DNA from: Bacteroidota bacterium
GTDB taxonomy: Bacteria > Bacteroidota > Bacteroidia > Flavobacteriales > Flavobacteriaceae
DNA: 6,247 nucleotides
NCBI GenBank assembly: GCA_023386255.1
Contig: JAEWKB010000060.1
Coordinates: 1-6,247 of the forward strand
Reading direction: 5' to 3'
A model generated the notes under the pieces. It was given only the letters and a program-made list of their open reading frames with translations. It ran no database searches and had not been told where the DNA came from. This document shows positions 1 through 6,247 of this stretch, in pieces (positions within the stretch are counted from its first letter, which is position 1; each line of letters begins with the position of its first letter). A program made the position numbers and the translations under genes.

Positions 1-649
1 CTATAAGGCCTATCAGCTTGTCCGGGTATTTAGGGTCGGTAGCATAACCTGCTGCTTTAAGACCTCGGGCCCATGCGGCATAATCATCTTTATCAAGCTG
101 AAAAAGAGAAGCATACCTGCCTCTTGTAGTAAGAAACAATGAATGGTCTTTATACGATTCTGCAGGGTCCTTGTACTTCCGGAAACATTCCTGTTCAGCA
201 TCATCGTCATGATGAACGGTTTCACCAGTCCAATCCTTATGGCATTTTATTCCGAAGTGATTGTTGGCATTAACACTAAGTGTGCCCCTGCCTGCGCCCG
301 ACTCCAGTATTCCCTGCGCCAGCGCTATACTTGCGGGGATGCCGTGGCGGCGCATATTATCTTTAGCTATATCTTTATAATCATCAATATAAGCTTTTAC
401 CAGTTCGGCATAAACAACTGTTTTTGATGTTGATTCCAATACTTCGGCCTGCCTTCCTGATGATGGTTTTTTGCTTGAAGCTGTAGCTGTCCTTGTAGTT
501 GTAGCCGGCTTAGCTGTCCTGCTTTTGCGTGCCGGCGAAGTAGCCGAACGTTTTGCAGTACCGTTCTTTGATGTTTGTATGTGCGACCTTGATGACCCAC
601 AACTTACTAAAAAGCTTAGTAAAAGTAACGCTAAGATTTTTTTAGTCAT
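1..649 (-). CDS. Glucosaminidase (GH73) lipoprotein, C-terminus cut by window edge
   Basis: This is a predicted peptidoglycan hydrolase that would cleave the N-acetylglucosaminyl bond of cell-wall glycan strands. The window holds the ATG (647-649) and 216 codons; no stop is reached, so the 3' end lies outside. Residues 1-17 form a short lipoprotein signal peptide (MTKK, a Leu-rich core, then L-V-S-C with acylated Cys17). The residues after the Cys carry no acidic surface-export signal, so a periplasm-facing anchor is likely. Residues 20-70 are a basic Ser/Thr/Ala/Lys/Pro-rich, probably disordered linker. From about residue 80 the glucosaminidase fold starts: LAQGILESGAG (110-120) carries the presumed catalytic Glu116, followed by NNHFGIKC (129-136) and the family's Tyr-rich end, RYASLFQL and GYATDPKYPDKL. 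Cys136 and Cys155 could form a disulfide. A downstream LysM domain is common in relatives but cannot be seen here. The start lies 4 bases after the stop of the upstream PLP enzyme gene, so the two are probably cotranscribed. Confidence 0.93.
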   Translation of the reverse strand, partial: MTKKILALLLLSFLVSCGSSRSHIQTSKNGTAKRSATSPARKSRTAKPATTTRTATASSKKPSSGRQAEVLESTSKTVVYAELVKAYIDDYKDIAKDNMRRHGIPASIALAQGILESGAGRGTLSVNANNHFGIKCHKDWTGETVHHDDDAEQECFRKYKDPAESYKDHSLFLTTRGRYASLFQLDKDDYAAWARGLKAAGYATDPKYPDKLIGLI

Positions 650-653
650 TATT

Positions 654-1541
654 TTAAATTTTAATTAGTGGCAGCTTCTTCCGGGCCAGTTCCCTGTTCA
701 TTCCTGCTATCCCCTGCAATCCTCCTGTATGTATCAGCAAAATGCTTGCCCCTGCAGGAAATTTATTATTAGTTATCATGTTCATAACGCCAAAAACCAT
801 CTTTCCTGTATATACAGGGTCTAAAGGTATGCATGTTTTAACATAAAACTCATTAATAAACTGCACCAGCTCTTCATTTACCTTAGCATATCCGCCAAAA
901 TGGTAATCCACTATCAGTTCCCAGTTGTATTGCTGTGCAAATTTACGTATCTCAGCCGATAAATCTGCCTTCAAGGCAGGAAATCCAAGCACTTTTTGGT
1001 GCAATGAGGCAGAATTTATTAATCCTGACAATGTTCCCCCTGTACCTACCGCACAGCAAATGTGCGTAAAGTTGCTATCCTCCTGCGTTAAAATCTCTTC
1101 ACAACCTTTTACTGCCAGTTTATTAGTCCCCCCTTCGGGTACCAGGTAGAAATCACCAAACTCCTGCCGCAGCTGTGCAATAAAACCAACATCTGCTTTG
1201 CGCCCGTACTCTGTCCTAGATACAAATTTAAACTCCATTCCGCATGCTTCTGCAAATGAGAGCGTTGGGTTATCCACAATTTTATCAAACAATTCTTCGC
1301 CCCTTATTACGCCAATCGTCTTCAATCCATACTCTTTTCCTGCAGCCGCAGTGGCTGCGATATGGTTAGAAAAAGCACCGCCAAAAGTAAGCAACGAATG
1401 CTTTCCCTGCTTTTTTGCCTCCAGGATGTTATACTTCAGTTTCCTGAATTTATTGCCGGAAATGTGCGGATGCAACAGGTCCTCACGCTTTATAGTAAGT
1501 TTAATATTATTAGGGAAAGGAATGTTTACACGCTGGTTCAT
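654..1541 (-). CDS. PLP-dependent ACC deaminase / D-cysteine desulfhydrase family enzyme
   Basis: This is a 295-residue cytoplasmic fold-type II pyridoxal-phosphate enzyme. Family members either open the ring of 1-aminocyclopropane-1-carboxylate or break D-cysteine down to pyruvate, sulfide and ammonia. Visible motifs are SGNKFRKLKY (28-37), in which Lys31 is the expected Schiff-base lysine; GGAFSNH (54-60), the substrate-carboxylate loop; PEGG (135-138); the glycine-rich phosphate cup GTGG (166-169); and a C-terminal HTGGLQG. The protein is somewhat shorter than the roughly 330-residue proteobacterial enzymes. The C-terminal HTGG context looks more like desulfhydrases than true ACC deaminases, so I favour a D-cysteine or related D-amino-acid substrate, but the sequence alone does not settle it. 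The ATG at 1541 is supported by a perfect -7 promoter element only 4 bases upstream, which leaves no room for an earlier start. The glucosaminidase gene follows after 4 bases. Confidence 0.9.
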   Translation of the reverse strand: MNQRVNIPFPNNIKLTIKREDLLHPHISGNKFRKLKYNILEAKKQGKHSLLTFGGAFSNHIAATAAAGKEYGLKTIGVIRGEELFDKIVDNPTLSFAEACGMEFKFVSRTEYGRKADVGFIAQLRQEFGDFYLVPEGGTNKLAVKGCEEILTQEDSNFTHICCAVGTGGTLSGLINSASLHQKVLGFPALKADLSAEIRKFAQQYNWELIVDYHFGGYAKVNEELVQFINEFYVKTCIPLDPVYTGKMVFGVMNMITNNKFPAGASILLIHTGGLQGIAGMNRELARKKLPLIKI

Positions 1542-1545
1542 ACTG

Positions 1546-1553
1546 CAAAAGTA
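1546..1553 (-). promoter_or_regulatory. -7 promoter element (TACTTTTG) for the PLP enzyme operon
   Basis: Read on the minus strand, TACTTTTG matches the Bacteroidota -7 consensus TAnnTTTG exactly and ends 4 bases before the ATG at 1541. With the usual distance from this box to the transcription start, the mRNA would begin at or next to the start codon, so the transcript would be leaderless or nearly so. I do not see a convincing -33 TTG at the expected spacing: the nearest TTTTG is only 11 bases upstream. Confidence 0.6.
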
Positions 1554-1632
1554 GCCAAAACAGGCAAAATGTCAGTTATTATATATTTGGAACAGAATGT
1601 TAAGGCCCCAAAGGACAGTGGTATATTTTTTG

Positions 1633-1640
1633 TACATTTG
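1633..1640 (+). promoter_or_regulatory. -7 promoter element (TACATTTG) for the GAF gene
   Basis: TACATTTG matches the Bacteroidota TAnnTTTG consensus and lies 18 bases before the ATG at 1659, which predicts a leader of roughly a dozen bases. No clear -33 TTG is visible 17-23 bases upstream. The predicted leader contains two out-of-frame ATGs (1652 and 1655) that share a stop at 1667-1669. Confidence 0.6.
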
Positions 1641-1658
1641 ATAGGATATTTATGATGT

Positions 1659-4028
1659 ATGAAAACTGAAGATGACCAAACCAGGCCCAGTCCGCTAGTA
1701 GCTAAAATCGCTTTTCATAAAGTATTGGAAGCGCTGGAAGAAATTGCAAAATCTGACGTAGATTACCGTTCAGATTATGCCAATGCGCTGCTGAGGCACA
1801 CTGAGCCCTTTCCTGAACTTCGCGAAGGTATTACCGACCTTTCACTGCTTGAAAAGCACGAAAAGCTGATAAAGAACCTTTTGGCCGACCTGTTCCCTAC
1901 CGCTTTAACTAAAAATGAAATTAAAGCGGCGGCCATACCTTTTTTCAACATTACCTTTAACCATACCGATCGTTTTAAGGAAATAGTAAAAGCAGCCGGT
2001 GAAGACTGGGGCATGGCCATACGTAACTTTGATGACCACCAGTTTTACGTTTTCTGCTGCTGCCTGGTGCTTAACAGCTACTATGGCTATCATTTTGATT
2101 TCAGCAGGCCCTTATTTTATGACATACCCGATGCTACAGGCGTAATGCGCCACTACCGCATTTTATACAATGCTGATTTCCTGGAAATAACGCCTACTGA
2201 AAAAGCTATAAACATTACCGAAGAGGATGTAAACCTGCTGATGGACAGCTTTGATAACCTGGAGCTGTGGAAAGAAAAATTTCCTGAAGGCAGCTGGATT
2301 GTAAAAGGGTTTGGTATTATATCATTATTTGATGCTACTACCGAAAGCGCCATCTCGAACCTGAAGAGCAACCTGCTTAAGACAGATGACTTCAATGAGA
2401 TGAATAAAAGCAATGTTGAGACTATCTTCCGCTCAATTTATAAGATCCCTGACCTCCGCATAGGCTTTACCGAAATAAATACTGAGGACAACCAGTTCCG
2501 TATGTCGCCGTTTGAGGATGTGTCGAGTTTTATCCTTTCGGGCAACCGTGAAATAAGCTGTGCCAGCATGTTTTGTGAGTGTACCCTGGAGCACCTGCTT
2601 CAGGATAAAAATTATTTTATAATATCTGACGTAGAAGAATACATTAAGGATAATCCTGATGACATAAAATTCGCGCAGCACCTGCTTTCGCAGGATATTA
2701 AAAGCTGTATCCTGGCCCCAATTGTAAAGAACAATAAGCTGCTGGGACTGGTAGAGCTTGTATCATCCCGCCCAAAAGAGCTTAACAGCATCAACGCTAA
2801 TAAGCTGGCCTACATACTACCGTTCCTTTCCGAGACTATTGAGCGGTTTTATTCGGAACTCCAGAATGAGATAGATGCCATAATCCAAAACGAATATACC
2901 GCCATACACCACAGCGTGTACTGGAAATTTCGTGAAGAGGCCCTGTTGCACATCAATTCGGGCTCACAAAACCTGCCTTATAAGGAAATTGTTTTCCGCG
3001 AGGTGTACCCGCTTTATGGGCAAATTGATATAAAAGGCTCATCAACTGCCAGGAATGAATCTATAGAAAAAGACCTTATCGTACAGATAGAGCGCCTGCT
3101 GTCGCTGTTCCGTTTCATCTTCAAAAAAGAAAAACTGCCCCTTATAGAGCAGCACATTTTTGAGCTTGAAAAGATGGAAAGCCAGTTGAAATCAGAACTT
3201 AAGGCCGATACCGAAGCTACCATACAGGCCTATGTGACCAACGAGATACACCCTGTGCTGAGACATTTTGATTCTGCCAATACAGCTATCCACCAAAAGA
3301 TTGCTGATTATTTTGATACGCTTGACGATAAGATGAAGCTGGTGTATGACAGCCGTAAAGATTTTGATGATGCCCTCTCAATCATCAATAAGCAAATGGC
3401 TGCCGTGCTTGATAAAAAGCAGGAAGAAGCGCAATCGTTCTTCCCGCACTATTATGAGCGTTTTAAAACCGACGGCGTAGAGCACAACCTGTACATAGGG
3501 GCTTCTATAGCACCAAAGCATGTTTATAACCCCATATACCTCAACAACCTGAGGCTTTGGCAGCTGCAGGCCATGTGCGAAATGGAGAACGAATATTACA
3601 AGATACGCCCGTCATTGCCATATGATCTGGATGTTACTTCACTGATACTGGTTTTCAGTACGCCTATATCAATACGTTTCCGTATGGATGAAAAGCGTTT
3701 TGATGTTGACGGCACGTACAATGCCCGATACGAGGTAGTTAAAAAGCGTATTGATAAGTCGAACATCAAAGGCACTGAAAAGCGTATTACCGAAAAAGGC
3801 AAAATAACCATAGTGTACTCACAAAAGCAGGAGGAGGAAGAATACAGGAGGTACATACGATTCCTGCAGCATAAAAACATGCTGGACACCGTGGTGGAAA
3901 GCTTTGAAGTAGAAGACCTGCAGGGTGTTACAGGGCTTAAGGCACTGCGTGTGGGCGTTGTTTATGACAAAAAAGTGGAGAGCAACACCTACAGCTACGA
4001 AGACCTGCTAAAGGAGCTGGAGCATTGA
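1659..4028 (+). CDS. Large GAF-domain protein of unknown function
   Basis: This is a 789-residue soluble protein with no signal peptide or membrane segment, so it is probably cytoplasmic. Residues 1-250 are a mostly helical region I do not recognise, with an odd Cys triplet at 133-135. Residues about 255-398 look like a GAF domain: CASMFCECTLEHLL (301-314), DKNYFIISDVEEY (316-328), an Ile-Lys-Ser-Cys strand near 347-350, APIVKNNKLLGLVELVS (353-369), then a helix leading out. GAF domains bind small ligands such as cyclic nucleotides or sense redox state; the ligand here is unknown. Residues 400-600 are charged and helical and may form coiled coils. Residues 605-789 are a mixed alpha/beta C-terminal domain without a recognised catalytic motif. 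No histidine kinase, GGDEF, EAL or cyclase domain is present, so any output would be through partner binding. The start at 1659 is the only nearby ATG that opens the frame. The gene converges on the HD-PycTM gene, with 5 bases between the stop codons. Confidence 0.85.
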   Translation: MKTEDDQTRPSPLVAKIAFHKVLEALEEIAKSDVDYRSDYANALLRHTEPFPELREGITDLSLLEKHEKLIKNLLADLFPTALTKNEIKAAAIPFFNITFNHTDRFKEIVKAAGEDWGMAIRNFDDHQFYVFCCCLVLNSYYGYHFDFSRPLFYDIPDATGVMRHYRILYNADFLEITPTEKAINITEEDVNLLMDSFDNLELWKEKFPEGSWIVKGFGIISLFDATTESAISNLKSNLLKTDDFNEMNKSNVETIFRSIYKIPDLRIGFTEINTEDNQFRMSPFEDVSSFILSGNREISCASMFCECTLEHLLQDKNYFIISDVEEYIKDNPDDIKFAQHLLSQDIKSCILAPIVKNNKLLGLVELVSSRPKELNSINANKLAYILPFLSETIERFYSELQNEIDAIIQNEYTAIHHSVYWKFREEALLHINSGSQNLPYKEIVFREVYPLYGQIDIKGSSTARNESIEKDLIVQIERLLSLFRFIFKKEKLPLIEQHIFELEKMESQLKSELKADTEATIQAYVTNEIHPVLRHFDSANTAIHQKIADYFDTLDDKMKLVYDSRKDFDDALSIINKQMAAVLDKKQEEAQSFFPHYYERFKTDGVEHNLYIGASIAPKHVYNPIYLNNLRLWQLQAMCEMENEYYKIRPSLPYDLDVTSLILVFSTPISIRFRMDEKRFDVDGTYNARYEVVKKRIDKSNIKGTEKRITEKGKITIVYSQKQEEEEYRRYIRFLQHKNMLDTVVESFEVEDLQGVTGLKALRVGVVYDKKVESNTYSYEDLLKELEH

Positions 4029-4033
4029 TTAAG

Positions 4034-5218
4034 CTATACCATTTTTAATGCTATTACAAACGATGCTACCGATGCTACAATCCCTATCATAAAGATTGTG
4101 TAGGTAATGCGCAGCAGCATGTATTTGCGGTTAAGCACAAGCCCTAAATAATATAAATCCTTTATAAGCGAGCCATATAGGTAATCACGGTCCTTCATCA
4201 TTTCGTGCATGGCCCACTCATATTCCTCAAGCGGCACTTTATAAAAGTTACCGAAGAAAAGCAGGTTAACTTTTTTTGCCGATATATCATCCCGTGTAAA
4301 GGTCCCGCTGGTAACTTTTGGCCTGGTAGAAAGTATGGCGAAAATGATGCATACAACGCTGGAACCCACAAGCAGTAATGTTGGCGTTACCAGGTGGGCA
4401 TTCCCCGGGCTGTCCAGTTTAGGTATGAGCGTTGTGAGCGCTACCGATATGATTATAGCATTTACCGAAAGTAAGATATTGGCTTTGCTGTCGGCAATTT
4501 CGCTAAGGCGTGTGTGGTTGTTCAGCGTGGTGCGGAACATGGTATCTATACCCCTGTCCGGCCGTTCCAGTTTCTCCAGTTTTTTCCTGTTCAGCTTCTC
4601 TTTTTCCTTTTTACTGCCACCTTTGTTTAGTTCATCTATCTGAAGCTGCAGCTTTGCAATATTTTTCTCCTTCAGCGGCTGGAGCTTGTCCTGCCCATAA
4701 CCGGTATAATACCTGTGGCCGGTCATCAGCAGCTTGCGGTTGCCTGTGGCCCATTCTATATCGGTAAATATTTTAGCCTGTGTTAGCTTCCACTCCTCCC
4801 TCAACAGCCCTGAAAGCGCAATATAATCATCATCTCCAAGATGGGCATAATCTCCGTCTCTCAGTATTTTTTCAGCAAGCCCTTCCGGTTCGCCCGCAAG
4901 CTCGGTTGCCAGTATAAGCCGGCGCACCCTTGCAGCTTTTTCCGGGTTATAACCATTGTTTACCAAATAATCTTCTGCTATCTCGCCACTGCGCACTTCA
5001 TGGTTCTCCGGGCCGTCAATATATCCGGTATCATGAAACCAGGCCGCCAGCAGTACCGCTTCAGCTTCATCGCCTTCCACACCCTCTTCTGCTAAAATTA
5101 TCTTAACTGCATTGACAACACGTAAAGTATGATTATAATTGTGGTAAATATATTCTGACGATAGTTTATCTTTGAGTAAGTTAAAGACATAACTGCCGGC
5201 TTCCTGAACAATATCCAT
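4034..5218 (-). CDS. HD phosphohydrolase fused to a PycTM (Pycsar effector-like) membrane domain
   Basis: This 394-residue protein joins a cytoplasmic HD-type metal-dependent phosphohydrolase domain to a membrane domain of the Pycsar effector family (PycTM, formerly DUF5706). The HD part (about 20-160) keeps the metal ligands: His30 in HNYNHTLRV, His62-Asp63 in WFHDTGY, and Asp121 or Asp123 in RDGDY. Residues 183-219 form a Lys/Glu-rich, probably coiled-coil linker. The PycTM part begins near 221 with the characteristic RLSEIADSKANILLSVNAII signature (237-256). Hydrophobic segments lie at about 247-268, 277-297 and 367-391, and an amphipathic loop (300-365) separates the second from the third. 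In Pycsar antiphage systems such membrane proteins respond to cCMP or cUMP and disrupt the membrane; the HD domain could hydrolyse a nucleotide messenger, but its substrate is unknown. No cyclase gene is adjacent. The ATG at 5218 lies 26 bases from the divergent phosphoesterase start. The family call is firm; the function is inference. Confidence 0.9.
   Translation of the reverse strand: MDIVQEAGSYVFNLLKDKLSSEYIYHNYNHTLRVVNAVKIILAEEGVEGDEAEAVLLAAWFHDTGYIDGPENHEVRSGEIAEDYLVNNGYNPEKAARVRRLILATELAGEPEGLAEKILRDGDYAHLGDDDYIALSGLLREEWKLTQAKIFTDIEWATGNRKLLMTGHRYYTGYGQDKLQPLKEKNIAKLQLQIDELNKGGSKKEKEKLNRKKLEKLERPDRGIDTMFRTTLNNHTRLSEIADSKANILLSVNAIIISVALTTLIPKLDSPGNAHLVTPTLLLVGSSVVCIIFAILSTRPKVTSGTFTRDDISAKKVNLLFFGNFYKVPLEEYEWAMHEMMKDRDYLYGSLIKDLYYLGLVLNRKYMLLRITYTIFMIGIVASVASFVIALKMV
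5167..5174 (+). promoter_or_regulatory. Candidate -7 element (TATCTTTG) for the metallophosphoesterase gene
   Basis: TATCTTTG matches TAnnTTTG exactly and lies inside the first codons of the divergent HD-PycTM gene, about 70 bases before the ATG at 5245. A TTG at 5139-5141 could be the -33 element, but the 25-base spacer is longer than the usual 17-23. This is the only exact match near the start. The 26-base gap between the genes is too short to hold two promoters, so a promoter nested in the neighbouring gene is expected. Confidence 0.4.
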
Positions 5219-5221
5219 AGT

Positions 5222-5248
5222 ATGAAATTTATTACTACCAAATTATGA
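5222..5248 (+). other. Possible 8-codon leader ORF with ATGA overlap
   Basis: An ATG at 5222 opens a tiny frame, MKFITTKL, whose TGA (5246-5248) overlaps the ATG of the metallophosphoesterase gene (5245-5247) as ATGA. Such an overlap permits translational coupling. The 9-base stretch TATGAAATT occurs both at this ATG (5221-5229) and at the main start (5244-5252). It may be chance in AT-rich DNA, so this is a weak call. Confidence 0.2.
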
Positions 5249-6247
5249 AATTCTTTTGGGTTAACCTTACAGCTAAAGGAAATATTAAGATTTTAGCTAC
5301 GCTGGCAATAGTTGTGCTGCTTAACGCCTGCGCCTCATACACGCCGCAATATGGAGTGGAAACGGGCCCTTATGAGCATGTTAAAACCTATGATGAGGAA
5401 GAAAAGCCACTACACCGTTTTTACCTGGTTGGCGATGCCGGTTATGCCAATGAGCCACACACGCAGGAACTGCTTTCAGTAATCAGCAAAAAGCTGGATA
5501 AGGAAGATAAAAACACCACGCTGTTTTACCTGGGTGATAATATTTACCCTTTGGGTATGCCGGTAAAAAAAGGCACGCCCGAACGCCAGGATGCTGAGGG
5601 AAGCCTCGCCGCGCAGATAGCACTGGCTAAATTATTCCCCGGCAAAACGCTGTTTATCCCCGGCAACCACGATTGGTACCATGGTTACGACGGCTTAAAA
5701 GAACAGGAAAAATTTATAAAGGACAAACTTGGTAAAGATGCTTTTTTACCAGGCAAAGGCTGCGGCATTAAAGATGTGGAAATAAATGAACAAATTACCC
5801 TTATAGCTATAGACAGCCAATGGTTTATAGAGGATTGGGACGATTACCCTACCATGAATGATGACTGCAACATTAAAACCCGCGAAGACCTGTTCATGGA
5901 GCTGGAAGACCAGCTGAACAAGAACCAGGATAAGGTTATTGTGCTTGCCATACATCATCCGCTCATGAGCAACGGGGCACACGGCGGCCAGTTTTCAGCA
6001 AAAAAACAGTTATACCCGCTTAATTACAGCGTACCTATGCCAATTGTAGGCTCTTTAATAAATATTGCGCGCAGGGCTTCGGGCTATAGCACGCAGGATA
6101 TCCAGAGCCGGGTTTACCATAATCTTACAGAAAGGATAAAGCCGCTTATACAGGGCCGTAACAATGTAATTGTAGTATCCGGCCACGACCATAACCTGCA
6201 GTACATACACCACAACAACATTCACCAGATAATAAGCGGTGCAGGCT
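5245..6247 (+). CDS. Lipoprotein calcineurin-like metallophosphoesterase, C-terminus cut by window edge
   Basis: The window holds the first 334 codons of a predicted envelope phosphoesterase of the calcineurin-like, dimetal family. The first 29 residues form a lipoprotein signal: a basic start, a hydrophobic core and L-N-A-C with acylated Cys29. No acidic export signal follows, so it is probably periplasm-facing. All the catalytic metal-binding motifs are in order: GDAG (63-66), GDNIY (97-101), GNHD (140-143), HHP (237-239) and GHDH (313-316). The enzyme should therefore be active, although its phosphoester substrate cannot be read from sequence. It is closer to the purple-acid-phosphatase-like branch (YLVGDAG and YLGDNIYPLG) than to cyclic-AMP phosphodiesterases. 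In flavobacterial relatives this domain is often followed by a long region with an outer-membrane beta-barrel; here the frame is still open at the edge, so that cannot be checked. The gene is divergent from HD-PycTM, and its promoter probably lies within that gene. Confidence 0.93.
   Translation, partial: MKFFWVNLTAKGNIKILATLAIVVLLNACASYTPQYGVETGPYEHVKTYDEEEKPLHRFYLVGDAGYANEPHTQELLSVISKKLDKEDKNTTLFYLGDNIYPLGMPVKKGTPERQDAEGSLAAQIALAKLFPGKTLFIPGNHDWYHGYDGLKEQEKFIKDKLGKDAFLPGKGCGIKDVEINEQITLIAIDSQWFIEDWDDYPTMNDDCNIKTREDLFMELEDQLNKNQDKVIVLAIHHPLMSNGAHGGQFSAKKQLYPLNYSVPMPIVGSLINIARRASGYSTQDIQSRVYHNLTERIKPLIQGRNNVIVVSGHDHNLQYIHHNNIHQIISGAG

Larger units (their letters stand above)
1542..1658. promoter_or_regulatory. 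Divergent intergenic promoter region, 117 bases
   Basis: This AT-rich gap separates the minus-strand PLP enzyme gene from the plus-strand GAF gene. Each gene has an exact TAnnTTTG box close to its start (1546-1553 minus, 1633-1640 plus), leaving about 80 bases between the two boxes. I see no clear operator palindrome, riboswitch or small gene here. Confidence 0.6.

Noticed and set aside
431..560. Repetitive-looking GTAG/AGCTGT-rich DNA that could be mistaken for a short tandem repeat.
   Set aside because: On the minus strand it encodes the Ser/Thr/Ala/Lys/Pro-rich linker behind the lipoprotein signal. The repeat is only a by-product of amino-acid composition, with no fixed unit.
143..668. 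Plus-strand open frames at 143-427 and 471-668, and a minus-strand frame at 397-600.
   Set aside because: They overlap the glucosaminidase lipoprotein gene, which reads cleanly through the whole region with recognisable motifs. Their translations look like out-of-frame low-complexity sequence.
925..1655. Plus-strand open frames opposite the PLP enzyme gene (925-1149, 1198-1554, 1362-1655).
   Set aside because: They are antisense shadows of a well-supported enzyme gene, with no recognisable domain and no promoter of their own.
3027..3045. The stretch QIDIKGSS (455-462) in the GAF protein resembles the first metal-binding motif of class III nucleotide cyclases, which would have supplied the missing Pycsar cyclase.
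   Set aside because: No second metal-binding Asp motif (GDG-like) or purine/pyrimidine-selecting residues follow at the expected distance. The next 80 residues are helical and charged, so it is not a cyclase domain.
4335..5095. Plus-strand open frames opposite the HD-PycTM gene.
   Set aside because: Their Ser/Phe/Cys-rich translations are typical of the reverse complement of Lys/Glu-rich coding DNA, and the minus-strand gene accounts for the region fully.
5746..5982. Minus-strand open frame inside the metallophosphoesterase gene.
   Set aside because: It lies opposite the conserved catalytic region (HHP motif) of the plus-strand gene and shows no domain.

Overview
This window looks like chromosomal DNA from a member of the Bacteroidota, most likely a Flavobacterium-type organism. 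The evidence is the set of protein families, the AT-rich starts without Shine-Dalgarno sequences, and several exact copies of the Bacteroidota -7 promoter element TAnnTTTG upstream of genes. It holds five protein-coding genes, two of them cut by the window ends. There is almost no non-coding DNA: the longest gap is 117 bases. I see no RNA genes, insertion sequences, CRISPR arrays or prophage genes.

Layout: (1) A minus-strand pair reads leftward from 1541. A PLP-dependent ACC deaminase/D-cysteine desulfhydrase family enzyme (654-1541) is followed after 4 bases by a GH73 glucosaminidase lipoprotein (1-649), which runs off the left edge. (2) Across a 117-base divergent promoter region lies a 789-residue cytoplasmic GAF-domain protein on the plus strand (1659-4028). 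(3) Convergent to it, with only 5 bases between the stop codons, is a minus-strand gene (4034-5218) for a fusion of an HD phosphohydrolase domain with a PycTM-type membrane domain (Pycsar-effector family, formerly DUF5706). (4) Divergent from that, with only 26 bases between starts, is a plus-strand lipoprotein metallophosphoesterase (5245 onward), which runs off the right edge.

The part most worth attention is the right two thirds. A possible small-ligand sensor (GAF), an HD phosphohydrolase fused to a Pycsar-type membrane effector, and a calcineurin-like phosphoesterase are packed together without intergenic space. No cyclic-nucleotide cyclase is visible, so the HD-PycTM protein is an orphan relative of the Pycsar antiphage effectors. 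It may have a housekeeping signalling role or a self-contained one. A functional link among the three genes is inference only: they sit on alternating strands and do not form one operon. The left pair suggests cotranscription of a D-amino-acid-type PLP enzyme with a peptidoglycan hydrolase.
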